This document shows, in pieces, positions 16,112 to 25,082 of a DNA stretch of 49,700 nt. The translations under genes were made by a program, and so were the position numbers. How positions within the stretch are numbered: position 1 is the first letter of the stretch; each line of letters starts with the position of its first letter. The DNA is from a bacterium (GTDB lineage: Bacteria; RUG730; JAAEPJ01): the NCBI GenBank assembly GCA_024222485.1, contig JAAEPJ010000116.1, positions 1 to 49,700 of the forward strand. The letters are read 5' to 3'. The notes beneath the pieces are model-generated. The model worked only from the letters and a program-made list of their open reading frames with translations. It ran no database searches and was not told where the DNA came from.

Positions 16112-17026
16112 ATGAAAATCCTCTTAACAGGCGGAGCTGGATTTATTGGCTCAAATGTTGCAGATGCCTATATCGAGCTAGGACATGAAGTCTGGATTCT
16201 AGATAACTTATCAACAGGCAGCAAAAATAATATTAATAAAAAAGCAAAGTTTATTGAAATGGATATCCGTAGTAGCGAGCTTGAAAATATAATAAAAACG
16301 AAAAACTTTGACATAATTAACCACCATGCAGCCCAGATTGATGTCCGTAAATCTGTGCAAAACCCGCTCTATGATGCAGATATTAATATTCTTGGTAGCT
16401 TAAATATCTACCAAAATGCACATAAATATGGCGTAAAAAAAGTTATATTTATCTCAAGTGGTGGTGCAATCTATGGTGAATGCCTGAAGCCAAAAACAGA
16501 AAATGACACAAAAACACCACTATCACCCTATGGAGTTGCTAAATACAGTAATGAATTTTACCTCGATTTCTATAGCAAAATCCATCGCTTAAAATACACG
16601 ACTTTGCGTTATGCAAATGTCTATGGTCCACGCCAAAACCCTAAAGGCGAAGCTGGCGTAGTTTCAATATTTTCAACAAATATGTTAGAAAATAAACAAA
16701 GTTATATCTATGGAGATGGTTCACAAAAACGAGACTATATTTTTGTGGGTGATGTTGTAAAAGCAAACATTAAAGCCTTATCAGGATTTGATAACCAAGC
16801 TTTTAATATTGGAACAGGTATTGCAACAACGACAAGGGGGATTTATACGGCCCTCCAACAAATTTATAACTATAACAAACCCGCTGTTTATACAGATGAA
16901 AGACCCGGTGAACTTACCTGTAGCGTTTTAAACATTGATAAAATGCAAACAGAACTAGAAATTAAGCCCAAGCCATTATTAACAGGCTTACAGCTTACAG
17001 CAGAATATTACAAGGATAAAAACTAA
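16112..17026 (+). CDS. NAD-dependent sugar epimerase (UDP-glucose 4-epimerase type)
   Basis: 304 residues, an extended short-chain dehydrogenase. GGAGFIGS (residues 7-14) binds NAD; the catalytic Ser and Tyr-x-x-x-Lys appear in SSGGAIYG and SPYGVAKYSNE; RYANVYGPRQNPKGEAGVVSIF is typical of GalE-like and wbpP-like nucleotide-sugar epimerases. The substrate cannot be fixed from sequence alone. The start at 16112 is supported by AAGGG 7 bases upstream; an in-frame upstream extension to 16028 lacks family sequence. The cupin gene that follows 5 bases later suggests a small surface-sugar operon. Confidence 0.88.
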   Translation: MKILLTGGAGFIGSNVADAYIELGHEVWILDNLSTGSKNNINKKAKFIEMDIRSSELENIIKTKNFDIINHHAAQIDVRKSVQNPLYDADINILGSLNIYQNAHKYGVKKVIFISSGGAIYGECLKPKTENDTKTPLSPYGVAKYSNEFYLDFYSKIHRLKYTTLRYANVYGPRQNPKGEAGVVSIFSTNMLENKQSYIYGDGSQKRDYIFVGDVVKANIKALSGFDNQAFNIGTGIATTTRGIYTALQQIYNYNKPAVYTDERPGELTCSVLNIDKMQTELEIKPKPLLTGLQLTAEYYKDKN

Positions 17027-17031
17027 AAATA

Positions 17032-17361
17032 ATGACAAAAATAAAAAAACCTTGGGGTTCTGAGCTTTGGTTTGTCCATAATGAAAATTATTTAGGCAAA
17101 CTAATTAAAGTGCAAAAAGGCAAAAAACTTAGTAAACAATACCATAATAAAAAAGAAGAAACTTTTTTCGCAATTAAAGGTAAATTTATTTTAGAAGTAA
17201 ACAACAAAGAAATTCTAATGGAACCATATCGAGCCTATACCATCAAACCAAAAGATATTCACCGTGTTTATGCAAAATTCGAAAATGTGGAAATAATAGA
17301 AGTTTCTACTCCACAAGCTGATGACATCGTAAGAGTTGAAGATGATTATGATCGTGCATAA
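17032..17361 (+). CDS. cupin similar to mannose-6-phosphate isomerase/ManC C-terminal domain
   Basis: 109 residues forming one cupin barrel. It has KPWGSE (residues 6-11), the metal-binding block KLSKQYHNKKEETFFAIKG (His/Glu ligands, about 33-51), PKDIHRV (about 79-85) and the C-terminal DDIVRVEDDYDR, all characteristic of the type II phosphomannose isomerase domain fused to ManC in other bacteria. Here it stands alone. It may isomerise a sugar phosphate or act as a sugar-nucleotide cupin with the upstream epimerase. There is no clear ribosome site in the 5-base gap, so it probably relies on coupling. Confidence 0.78.
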   Translation: MTKIKKPWGSELWFVHNENYLGKLIKVQKGKKLSKQYHNKKEETFFAIKGKFILEVNNKEILMEPYRAYTIKPKDIHRVYAKFENVEIIEVSTPQADDIVRVEDDYDRA

Positions 17362-17410
17362 ATAAAGTATTTTATTCAATTATCCCTCAACAAAAAACAA
17401 ACAAAAATTC

Positions 17411-17439
17411 TTGACAACTCTAAAAAAACACGCTAAAAT
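17411..17439 (+). promoter_or_regulatory. sigma70 promoter of the hrcA-dnaK operon
   Basis: TTGACA (17411-17416), a 17-bp spacer and TAAAAT (17434-17439) make a strong housekeeping promoter. The last base of the -10 overlaps the first CIRCE-type half-site, the arrangement expected for HrcA repression. Confidence 0.85.
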
Positions 17440-17474
17440 TAGCACTCTTAGCACTTAACTGCTTTGAGTGCTAA
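17439..17474 (+). promoter_or_regulatory. CIRCE operator with a duplicated left half-site
   Basis: TTAGCACTT (17448-17456), a 9-base spacer and GAGTGCTAA (17466-17474) form a CIRCE element, the HrcA operator, with one mismatch from consensus in the left arm. Directly before it is a second, perfect left half-site TTAGCACTC (17439-17447), so two tandem left arms face one right arm. HrcA binding here would block the promoter at 17411-17439. Confidence 0.93.
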
Positions 17475-17543
17475 AATTAAAAAATAGTAATAGATACTGT
17501 AAGACCTCTACTTCTTTGATCACTTTTAAAGAGATATAAAATA

Positions 17544-18542
17544 ATGGTTATAAAGTTAACAGAAAGAAAAAGTCATATCCTACACTTAGTAATTAAAGAA
17601 TACATTAAAAATGGCAACCCTGTCAGCTCCAAATTATTATGTGAAAAATATAAACCAGGGTACTCCTCAGCGACTATCAGGAATGATTTAGCTACGCTAG
17701 AAAAAAAGGGATATCTAACACACCCATATACTTCTGCTGGGAGGATTCCCACTGATGAGGGATATCGTTATTATATTAAAGATTTAATGGAAATTCAACG
17801 GCTTACCCATGAAGAGGAGCGCCGAATAAAAAACGAATTTAACAACCAAATGATCGAACTCGATAAAGTTATGCATCAGACTTCTAAGATGTTAGCAATG
17901 GTAAGTGAATGTTCCGGCTTTACGATGGCACCTAACCTTACTGAAAGTCTTGTTGAGTATATTGAGCTTACGAAAATTGGGACTAACAAGCTTCTTGTTT
18001 TAATGGTCACAGAAGAGGGGCTTGTTAAACATCGTATCATTCAATGCTCCGAGGATTTAACACAGATAAAAATCAAGCAAATTTCAAAAATTATTAACAA
18101 ACGATTACATGGGAAGAAAATATCAGAGGTTAAAAAAAATATCTTAAATATTTTAGAAACAGAAAAATATGAACAAGAACTAATTTTTAATATTGCACAA
18201 GATCTAACCAATGAGTTATTTAATCTAGTAGATGAGAATAACTTCTTTTTTGAAGAGTCACCTAACTTTTTAGGAAATGTTGATATTGATGAAGAAACTT
18301 ATGAACTAGTCAAGCAAAAAGAAGTTATGCATAATATTTTAGAAAATGTAAAAAATACAAAACAAGGCGTAAAAATTCTGATTGGAAATGACTCTCCTCT
18401 TAAAAATTGTAGCCTAATCACTAGCGCTTATAAACTAGGCGAAAATAGTGTTGGCGTCCTTGGAATTATTGGTCCTAAACGCATGAAGTATTCAAAAATG
18501 GTTAGCTTAGTTGACTATATTTCTAAAATGTTTGATAAGTAA
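17544..18542 (+). CDS. hrcA: heat-inducible transcription repressor HrcA
   Basis: 332 residues, normal for HrcA. An N-terminal winged helix (residues 1-75, including VSSKLLCEKYKPGYSSATIRNDLATLEKKGYLTHPYTSAGRIPTDEGYR, where the recognition helix is SSATIRNDLA) is followed by a GAF-like dimerisation region. It binds the CIRCE element upstream and represses this operon until unfolded protein titrates GroEL. It is the first gene, so it controls itself. A hairpin (18534-18557) straddles its stop codon and may set its level apart from the downstream chaperones. Confidence 0.97.
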   Translation: MVIKLTERKSHILHLVIKEYIKNGNPVSSKLLCEKYKPGYSSATIRNDLATLEKKGYLTHPYTSAGRIPTDEGYRYYIKDLMEIQRLTHEEERRIKNEFNNQMIELDKVMHQTSKMLAMVSECSGFTMAPNLTESLVEYIELTKIGTNKLLVLMVTEEGLVKHRIIQCSEDLTQIKIKQISKIINKRLHGKKISEVKKNILNILETEKYEQELIFNIAQDLTNELFNLVDENNFFFEESPNFLGNVDIDEETYELVKQKEVMHNILENVKNTKQGVKILIGNDSPLKNCSLITSAYKLGENSVGVLGIIGPKRMKYSKMVSLVDYISKMFDK

Positions 18543-18557
18543 TCAAAATTACTTATC
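18534..18557 (+). repeat. 10-bp hairpin across the hrcA stop codon
   Basis: GATAAGTAAT and ATTACTTATC are perfect complements around CAAA. The left arm contains the hrcA stop codon. No T-tract follows, so mRNA processing or protection is more likely than termination. Confidence 0.55.
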
Positions 18558-18599
18558 CTTCAAATAGAGAGAATCATTTTAATAAAAAAGGAGGCACGA

Positions 18600-19163
18600 T
18601 TGAAAAAAAAGAAAGACAAAAAAATAGAAGAAGAAAATAAAAGCGTCAAAAAAAGTAAAAATGCTGAAAACACTGAAAAAGCACCATCTAGTGCCACATC
18701 GGAAGAGAAAGTAAGCGAGATTGACTCAATCAAGCAATTACTGGAAATTTCAAAAACGGAAGCTCAAGGTAACCAAGACAAGTTTCTGCGTTTAAATGCT
18801 GAGTTTATTAATTTTAAAAAACGCATGGAGCGAGATAAGTTAGAATTTTTAAAATATGCAAATAGTAATATTTTAAAAACACTTTTCCCTTTCATTGACA
18901 GTTTTGAACATGCCTTAAAGGCTCACCCTGAAGATGAGGGATTAACCAAACTTTTTGATTCACTGCTAGACATTCTTAAAAAAGAAGGATTAGAAAAGAT
19001 CCAAGCAGTTGGAGAAAAATTTGACCATGACTTACATGATGCAATTGGCTTTGATAAAAATGAAAATTTTAAGGATGATTATATAACCTTAGAGATGCAA
19101 ACAGGGTATAAACTAAAAAATAAAGTGCTAAGGCACTCAATGGTAAAGGTAAATAAAAAGTAA
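18600..19163 (+). CDS. grpE: nucleotide exchange factor GrpE
   Basis: 187 residues. A charged N-terminal tail (about 1-45) precedes the long dimerising helix and the C-terminal beta wing with the conserved [12 protein letters not shown] and [18 protein letters not shown]. GrpE releases ADP from DnaK. The start is TTG at 18600, backed by a strong AAGGAGG 5-6 bases before; no ATG is suitably placed. Operon order hrcA-grpE-dnaK-dnaJ is the one common in Gram-positive and several other phyla. Confidence 0.95.
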   Translation: MKKKKDKKIEEENKSVKKSKNAENTEKAPSSATSEEKVSEIDSIKQLLEISKTEAQGNQDKFLRLNAEFINFKKRMERDKLEFLKYANSNILKTLFPFIDSFEHALKAHPEDEGLTKLFDSLLDILKKEGLEKIQAVGEKFDHDLHDAIGFDKNENFKDDYITLEMQTGYKLKNKVLRHSMVKVNKK

Positions 19164-19225
19164 ATAGTAATTATTATCTTCAATCAAATAGAATGCTAAA
19201 AAATAATGTTAATAAGGAGAAAAAA

Positions 19226-21109
19226 ATGGCAAAAATAATAGGTATTGATCTAGGAACATCAAATTCAGCAGCTTCCGTACTTGAGGGTGGAAAACCAACA
19301 ATCATTCCAAGTGCTGAAGGAACATCAATCGGGGGAAAATCATTTCCATCCTATGTAGCCTTTTCTAAAGAAGGTGAACTTTTAGTCGGAGAACCTGCTC
19401 GTCGCCAAGCAGTTGTAAATTCAGGAAACACCGTTCAAGCGGCAAAACGGAAAATGGGTGAAAACCATAAATTTCAAGTGGGTGGCAAAGAATATACTCC
19501 ACAACAAATATCAGGTTTTATCCTTCAAAAAATTAAAAAAGATGCGGAGGCATTCTTAGGAGATACAATAGAAAAAGCAGTAGTAACAGTTCCCGCATAT
19601 TTTAATGACAATCAAAGACAAGCAACTAAAGATGCAGGGACAATCGCAGGGCTTAAAATTGTCAGAATCATCAATGAACCAACAGCTGCAGCACTTTCTT
19701 ATGGCCTTGATAAAGATGAAACAGAAAAGAAAGTTATGGTTTTTGACCTTGGTGGTGGAACACTTGATGTTACGATTATGGAAATGGCACATGGTGTGTT
19801 TGAAGTAAAATCTACTAGTGGAGATACTAAACTTGGCGGTACTGATATGGATTTAGCCATTATTGATTATATCGCTCAAAACTTCAAAAATGAAACAGGC
19901 ATAGACTTAAAAACTGATGAAATGGCTCTCCAACGCGTAAGAGAGGCTGCTGAAAAAGCAAAAATAGAACTTTCCACGACACTGGAAACAGATATTAATT
20001 TACCTTTCATCTCTGCCGATCAAGCAGGACCAAAACATTTAAACATGAAATTTAAACGCTCAAAACTGGAAGAATTAGTCAATCCTATTGTCAAAAAATG
20101 TGAGGGACCAATAAAACAAGCAATTTCTGATGCAGGTCTTCAATTTAGCAATATTGATAATATTATTATGGTTGGTGGACCTACGCGTATGCCAATTGTG
20201 CAACAAGAAGTAGAAACTTTTGTCGGCAAAAAAGTTGAACGAGGCGTTGACCCAATGGAGTGTGTATCGATGGGCGCAGCTATTCAAGCCGGAGTTTTAA
20301 CCGGTGAAGTGAAAGATGTCCTGCTTCTAGATGTTACCCCACTTTCCTTAGGTCTTGAAACCTTAGGAGGCGTTTGCACTAAATTAATTGAAAAAAATAC
20401 AACCGTGCCAACTAAAAAAAGCCAAGTTTTTTCAACGGCTGCGGACAACCAAACAGCTGTAAGCATCAGGGTCTTGCAAGGTGAACGCTCAATAGCTAAT
20501 GATAATGTTGAGCTTGGGAAGTTTGACCTTATTGGCATTCCTGCAGCACCAAGAGGGGTTCCACAGGTTGAAGTATCATTTGATATTGATGCTAATGGTA
20601 TTATCCATGTTTCAGCAAAAGATTTAGGAACGAATAAAGAACAAAGTATCAAAATTACAGCATCATCAAAATTAAGTGAAGAAGATATCGAAAAGATGAT
20701 AAAAGATGCAGATGCTTTTGCTGATGAGGACAAAAAACGCAAAGAACGAATTGAAGCTCAAAATACTGCGGAGAATTTAATTTATCAAACGGAAAAATCA
20801 CTTAAAGAAAATGGTGATAAGATATCTGATGAAGAAAAAGCTGGTATTGAAACGGCTAAAACTGACCTAGCCGAAGCTTTAAAAGCAAAAGAAATTGATG
20901 TTGAAAGTGTAAAAGCTAAAACGGAAACTTTACAACAAGCATCACATAAACTAGCAGAAGCTATCTATAAAGATGCGGCGGCTGCACAAGAAGCAAGTCA
21001 ATCAGAAAATGCTGATAAAGACTCAAATAATGCGGAAACTAAAGATGAGAATAAAAAAGATGATGACAATGTAGTAGATGCTGATTTTGAAGAAGGGGAA
21101 GATAAATAA
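19226..21109 (+). CDS. dnaK: molecular chaperone DnaK (Hsp70)
   Basis: 627 residues. The ATPase domain shows GIDLGTSNS (phosphate 1), [13 protein letters not shown] (phosphate 2) and VGGPTRMP (adenosine); the linker [13 protein letters not shown] and substrate domain follow; the tail ends [12 protein letters not shown]. The start at 19226 follows AAGGAG. Between [11 protein letters not shown] and YTPQQIS there are about 25 residues ([14 protein letters not shown]), so the insert of about 23 residues usual in Gram-negative DnaK is absent, as in Firmicutes and archaea. It works with DnaJ and GrpE encoded alongside. Confidence 0.99.
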   Translation: MAKIIGIDLGTSNSAASVLEGGKPTIIPSAEGTSIGGKSFPSYVAFSKEGELLVGEPARRQAVVNSGNTVQAAKRKMGENHKFQVGGKEYTPQQISGFILQKIKKDAEAFLGDTIEKAVVTVPAYFNDNQRQATKDAGTIAGLKIVRIINEPTAAALSYGLDKDETEKKVMVFDLGGGTLDVTIMEMAHGVFEVKSTSGDTKLGGTDMDLAIIDYIAQNFKNETGIDLKTDEMALQRVREAAEKAKIELSTTLETDINLPFISADQAGPKHLNMKFKRSKLEELVNPIVKKCEGPIKQAISDAGLQFSNIDNIIMVGGPTRMPIVQQEVETFVGKKVERGVDPMECVSMGAAIQAGVLTGEVKDVLLLDVTPLSLGLETLGGVCTKLIEKNTTVPTKKSQVFSTAADNQTAVSIRVLQGERSIANDNVELGKFDLIGIPAAPRGVPQVEVSFDIDANGIIHVSAKDLGTNKEQSIKITASSKLSEEDIEKMIKDADAFADEDKKRKERIEAQNTAENLIYQTEKSLKENGDKISDEEKAGIETAKTDLAEALKAKEIDVESVKAKTETLQQASHKLAEAIYKDAAAAQEASQSENADKDSNNAETKDENKKDDDNVVDADFEEGEDK

Positions 21110-21126
21110 TCTAAGTTATTTTTTAT

Positions 21127-21158
21127 GTAGAGGCAAGGGAGTAAAGCCTTGTCTCTAC
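21127..21158 (+). repeat. 12-bp stem-loop after dnaK
   Basis: GTAGAGGCAAGG pairs with CCTTGTCTCTAC (one G-U pair), with an 8-base loop. It begins 18 bases after the dnaK stop. No T-run follows, so it may be a processing or stability element that favours dnaK over dnaJ. Confidence 0.55.
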
Positions 21159-21203
21159 AATAAAAAAACGGAATTAAACCTTGGAAAACTTTATTATACT
21201 TGC

Positions 21204-21273
21204 TTAAATTTATTGAAGTGTCTTTAATCAAAAAACTTTCTATGAATAGAAAAAGACACTTCAATAAATTTAA
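21204..21273 (+). repeat. 22-bp perfect inverted repeat before dnaJ
   Basis: Arms 21204-21225 and 21252-21273 are perfect 22-base complements; the core is TTGAAGTGTCTTT/AAAGACACTTCAA. The 26-base loop itself contains a small hairpin (TTTCTA-TGAA-TAGAAA). It ends 28 bases before the dnaJ start. A stem of this length could be an RNase III-type processing site, a translational control element or the remnant of a small mobile element. No T-tract follows. Confidence 0.65.
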
Positions 21274-21301
21274 AACAAATAGACAAAAAATGGAGCAAAA
21301 A

Positions 21302-22453
21302 ATGTCACAAAAACAAGATTATTATAAACTTTTAGGGATTACAAAAGGTGCACAAGAAACAGAAATAAAAGCAGCCTATCGAAAAGCAGCCTTAAAGTAT
21401 CACCCTGACCGCAACCCCGGAGATAAAGCAGCGGAAGAAAAATTCAAAGAACTTAATGAAGCGTATGAGGTCCTAGGTGACTCCAAAAAAAGACAGATGT
21501 ATGATCAATTTGGGCATGCGGGAGTTAATGGTGCTCAAGGTGGTGGAGCAAGTGGCTTTGGTGGTGGTGGATTCTCAGGTTTTGGTGGTGGCTTTGATGC
21601 AGATATTTTCGGTGATATGTTTAGCGATATTTTTACGGGAGGTTCTAATAGGCGTACAGAAAGAAACCGCGGACCACAACAAGGTGATGATCTGCAATAT
21701 CAAGTCAATGTAAACCTTTCAGAAGTCGCCTTTGGCACAGAAAAAACCATTAAAATAAACCATACGGAAAAATGTAATATTTGTAACGGCTCAGGAGCAA
21801 AAAAAGGTTCATCTCCTCAAACTTGTCCTGACTGTAACGGTGCAGGTCAAGTAAAGTTTTCACGCGGTTTTTTTTCAACTGTCCAAACCTGTCCACGCTG
21901 TCATGGACAAGGGGAAGTAATCACCAACCCCTGCACAAAATGTTCTGGAAAAGGGACTCAAAATCAAGCTAAAAATCTTAAAATGAAAATTCCAGCAGGT
22001 GCCGATACAGGCGTAACTCTTCGTCTACGCGGAGAAGGTAATGCTGGAATGAAAGGTGGACAAAGTGGAGACCTTTTTGTCATTTTAAATGTTATAAATG
22101 ATACAGAGTTTGAAAGAAGGGATGCAAATCTTTACTCGCAACAAAACATCTCATTTACTCAAGCCGCTATGGGGACAGAAATTGGAGTTCCCACTATTGA
22201 AAGGAAAATGGCTAAAATGAAAATTCCCGCAGCAACTCAAACAGAAACAGTGTTTAGACTAAAAGATAAGGGCTTGCCTATCATGGGAACAAAACGGAAT
22301 GGTGATCAGATGGTCAAGGTCAAAATCAAAGTACCAAAAAAATTCACCAAAGAACAAAAAAGTGCACTGATTACTTTTGCAAAAACTATGGGCGAAGAAA
22401 TCGATGAATCAAGAGGGAAAGAAGGGTTTATTAAAAAAATATTTTTAAAATAA
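21302..22453 (+). CDS. dnaJ: co-chaperone DnaJ (Hsp40)
   Basis: 383 residues with every DnaJ part: J domain (residues 5-70, with the HPD tripeptide in YHPDRNPG), Gly/Phe-rich segment (about 76-115), four CxxCxGxG zinc repeats (CNICNGSG, CPDCNGAG, CPRCHGQG, CTKCSGKG) and the C-terminal substrate domain. It delivers clients to DnaK and stimulates its ATPase. The start at 21302 is chosen because GGAG lies 6 bases before it and the residues match the family start (xxKxDYYxLLG); the longer frame upstream runs through the inverted repeat. Confidence 0.98.
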   Translation: MSQKQDYYKLLGITKGAQETEIKAAYRKAALKYHPDRNPGDKAAEEKFKELNEAYEVLGDSKKRQMYDQFGHAGVNGAQGGGASGFGGGGFSGFGGGFDADIFGDMFSDIFTGGSNRRTERNRGPQQGDDLQYQVNVNLSEVAFGTEKTIKINHTEKCNICNGSGAKKGSSPQTCPDCNGAGQVKFSRGFFSTVQTCPRCHGQGEVITNPCTKCSGKGTQNQAKNLKMKIPAGADTGVTLRLRGEGNAGMKGGQSGDLFVILNVINDTEFERRDANLYSQQNISFTQAAMGTEIGVPTIERKMAKMKIPAATQTETVFRLKDKGLPIMGTKRNGDQMVKVKIKVPKKFTKEQKSALITFAKTMGEEIDESRGKEGFIKKIFLK

Positions 22454-22465
22454 CTAATAAAAATA

Positions 22466-23203
22466 ATGCCACAATTTATCATCAAACCTATTAATATAAA
22501 AAATAATCAGATTATCTTAACGACAAAAGATGCTGACTTTCATCATATTTTTCATGTTTTACGTTTCAAAGTTGGTGATAAAATAAATTTCTTATCTCTT
22601 GAAAATATTAGCTATACAACGAGAGTAACTTCATTAACAGCCACAGAATCCGTCCTAAAAATATTACAAGAACAAATATTACAAAAAAAAGATAAATTCA
22701 CCCTTTTTCAAGCCTTACCTAAGAATAAAAAAATGGATTTTATTATTGAAAAAGCGGTAGAGCTTGGTGTAGACGAAATTGTCCCCTTAATATCTCAGAA
22801 TGTTATAATAAAAACGATCAAAACAACAAAACTAAACCGCTGGCAAGAAATCGCTATTGCAGCGACAAAACAATCTGGAAACCCCCTGATTCCAAAAATA
22901 CATCCACCTCAAAGTTTCAGCGATGCCATCAAGAATATAAATCAAAAATCAATCAACCTAATTGGTTATGAAAACAGCAAAAATGCTTTGCCATCAGATC
23001 TCAAACAACCTCTCCCTAAAAATGACAAAAACATAGCAATCAATCTTATTATTGGCTCAGAAGGCGGTTTTACCCAAACAGAAATAGACAATGCCAAAAT
23101 TATGGGATGGCAGAATTTTAGACTTAAGGGAAATATTTTACGGGCTGAAACGGCCCCAATTGTCTTAATTTCAATTATTAAATATAAGCTTGACCTACTT
23201 TGA
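22466..23203 (+). CDS. rsmE: 16S rRNA (uracil-1498-N3)-methyltransferase
   Basis: 245 residues, the length of RsmE. An N-terminal PUA-like domain (about 1-70, with HVLRFKVGD) precedes a SPOUT methyltransferase with the trefoil-knot motifs IGSEGGFTQTE (about 191-201) and LKGNILRAETAPI (about 218-230). It methylates N3 of U1498 in 16S rRNA. It follows dnaJ by 12 bases; this dnaJ-rsmE neighbourhood is also seen in Firmicutes. Confidence 0.95.
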   Translation: MPQFIIKPINIKNNQIILTTKDADFHHIFHVLRFKVGDKINFLSLENISYTTRVTSLTATESVLKILQEQILQKKDKFTLFQALPKNKKMDFIIEKAVELGVDEIVPLISQNVIIKTIKTTKLNRWQEIAIAATKQSGNPLIPKIHPPQSFSDAIKNINQKSINLIGYENSKNALPSDLKQPLPKNDKNIAINLIIGSEGGFTQTEIDNAKIMGWQNFRLKGNILRAETAPIVLISIIKYKLDLL

Positions 23204-23220
23204 TCTTTTAGAATAACAAA

Positions 23221-23499
23221 CTACCTACTAACTTCTAATATTCGCATCTCACTCTCTTTAAAATCACGCATACCAAACCTTGACTCTGCTTCTTTTTTTA
23301 TACTGGCAGTTAATTCAAGCTGTGATTTTTTTATAATTAACTCCTTTTTCTGCTGCTCTAACTGCTGTTTTTTATCATAAGAATGCTGTATTTGATAATT
23401 AATATTAGTCACAGCATATTTCTGCCAGACATAAAATAAAATTGCACCAATACTAAAAACCAATAACAAAGCAAAAATAACAATATTTTTTAATTTCAT
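23221..23499 (-). CDS. FtsB/FtsL/DivIC-like cell-division protein
   Basis: 92 residues with a bitopic layout: a short cytoplasmic start, a membrane helix (residues 5-25) and then a coiled coil (about 30-65, rich in Gln, Lys and Leu), ending in a small segment (ESRFGMRDFKESEMRILEV) like the C-terminus of FtsL/FtsB. Such proteins bridge early and late divisome parts and activate septal synthesis. FtsL and FtsB are too divergent to separate by eye. Its start overlaps the bioD stop by 4 bases. Confidence 0.72.
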   Translation of the reverse strand: MKLKNIVIFALLLVFSIGAILFYVWQKYAVTNINYQIQHSYDKKQQLEQQKKELIIKKSQLELTASIKKEAESRFGMRDFKESEMRILEVSR

Positions 23500-24164
23500 A
23501 GTTTTTTTCCTATCGAAACAAAACTAGCACGCAATTCTTCTTTAGAAAAAGAAAAAGGAACAACACCTAAAATAGGTACTTGTGAAATCTTCTTAATAAT
23601 CTCAATATTATCTGCTAGGATAACTGAATCAGCCTGAGGAGCATTATTAAAAATGATCCCTTTGATTTTTATCCTGCGTGCTTTTAAAACTTCTATGGTC
23701 ATCAAAGTATGGTTAATCGAACCAAGCTTATTTAAACTAACAATTATAGTCTCAAGCTGTAAGTCTTTCGTAATATCAATAACAAAATTTTTTTGATCAT
23801 AGGGGACAAGGACCCCCCCGCTACCTTCAACTAGAACAGCCTCAAAATTCTCCGCTAACTTTTTATAGCAATCTATAATATAAGTTTTATCAACTTCCCT
23901 ATTTTCTAAACTCGCTGCTAAATGTGGTGATGCGGGGAATTTAAAAATATAAGGACAAATTAGCTCTTTAAATTCTTCATTTAACTCTTCCTCCATAAAA
24001 TTCAAATGATACTCTAAATCCTCGGAAAAATTAATATTCCCTGTTTGCAACCATTTTTGCGTGATAACATTACCCCCCTGAGATTTGAAGTAGTCTGCAA
24101 TTAATGCTGTTACAACAGTTTTTCCTGCATCAGTATCCGTTCCTGTAATAAAATAGTTATTCAT
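23496..24164 (-). CDS. bioD: dethiobiotin synthetase
   Basis: 222 residues. The P-loop is ITGTDTDAGKTVVTA (residues 6-20), and the conserved VEGSGGVLVPYD block (about 118-129) and NKLGSINHTLMT segment follow. BioD closes the ureido ring of dethiobiotin from DAPA, CO2 and ATP. The start at 24164 follows GGAG 6 bases before it; an in-frame ATG at 24179 lacks such a site. bioC lies upstream on the same strand; no bioA, bioB or bioF was seen. Confidence 0.94.
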   Translation of the reverse strand: MNNYFITGTDTDAGKTVVTALIADYFKSQGGNVITQKWLQTGNINFSEDLEYHLNFMEEELNEEFKELICPYIFKFPASPHLAASLENREVDKTYIIDCYKKLAENFEAVLVEGSGGVLVPYDQKNFVIDITKDLQLETIIVSLNKLGSINHTLMTIEVLKARRIKIKGIIFNNAPQADSVILADNIEIIKKISQVPILGVVPFSFSKEELRASFVSIGKKL

Positions 24165-24347
24165 TTTTATCTCCATCAATAAACCCTAACTTATCCGATT
24201 TATTCTTATTTATTTGTTTTGGTCTTTTGTGCGAAAAAGTTATTTTTGGAAGGAAAATAGAGTATTAAAACATTTATTTTTCAAATTTATATTTTCAGAT
24301 AAACATTATAGATTGGTAAAATCATTATTAATATCCCGTTTAATAAA

Positions 24348-25082
24348 CTAGGTTCTATCACTATGTCCTCGTGCAAAAATCAAATGATATGTCACTTTTA
24401 TTTTACCGAATCTAGCTAAGTATTTTGATTCCAATTTTTCAACTTTTTTTTTAGTCCACAATCCTTTGATTAAACTTTTCTGATGATGTTTTGTCCCAGT
24501 ATTTTTAATATACTTTAATAAATCCAGTAATGATGGATATTCTTTTTCTATAAAAGTTTCTTTCCCCTCAGCAAAAATCTGCTGATATGCTGCTAAATCT
24601 TTGAAATACTGTGCGGCTATTTTAATATTTTCCTCAGCTAAAACTTCGGCTAACTCTTTAAAAGTTTTTGGTCCAAACATAGAAACAGCAAAATAACCTT
24701 TTTGCTTAACCATATTAAGCCATTGCAAGGTAGCATTAGAGATAATAAGATCAAACTTTTCTTCAGGGTCTGCAAGAAAAGTTTCTGCATCAGCTTGAAT
24801 AAACTTAAATCTATTAAGATCGGACTTCGGCACCTCAAGCATTGCCACTTCCAACATTTCCTTAGAAATGTCAATAGCTGTAACCTTTGCTTCTGAAAAT
24901 TTATTTGCAAGTTTTTTAGTAAAATTACCAGGACCACAACCAAGCTCTAAAATATTTTTAGGATTTTTTATCAAAATGTAGTTTAGCAAAATATCTGCAG
25001 CGAGATCTTGAATAAAGCTATATTGCTGATAGGTTTTAGCCGCTTGCCCAAAATTTTGAGCAAGATATTTTTTCTGTATCAA
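24348..25082 (-). CDS. bioC: malonyl-ACP O-methyltransferase BioC, possibly with an internal deletion
   Basis: 244 residues. The SAM-binding motif I ILELGCGPGNFTKKL (44-58), the acidic motif II (AIDISKEML, 69-77) and the BioC-typical NATLQWL (116-122) and SMFGPKTFKEL (134-144) are present. BioC methylates malonyl-ACP to disguise it for fatty-acid elongation towards pimeloyl-ACP. Between WL and GYFAVSMFG only six residues remain (NMVKQK); homologues usually have about 15 more there, carrying the helix and L-x-P-G-G turn. The frame is kept. Activity may be altered. The start overlaps the pilin stop by 4 bases. Confidence 0.85.
   Translation of the reverse strand: MIQKKYLAQNFGQAAKTYQQYSFIQDLAADILLNYILIKNPKNILELGCGPGNFTKKLANKFSEAKVTAIDISKEMLEVAMLEVPKSDLNRFKFIQADAETFLADPEEKFDLIISNATLQWLNMVKQKGYFAVSMFGPKTFKELAEVLAEENIKIAAQYFKDLAAYQQIFAEGKETFIEKEYPSLLDLLKYIKNTGTKHHQKSLIKGLWTKKKVEKLESKYLARFGKIKVTYHLIFARGHSDRT

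Noticed and set aside
19556-20742. Antisense and overlapping frames within dnaK
   Set aside because: Shadows of a strongly conserved gene; no ribosome sites or recognisable domains.
21200-21301. Longer DnaJ N-terminus
   Set aside because: The reading passes through the 22-bp inverted repeat; J-domain start and ribosome site both fit 21302.
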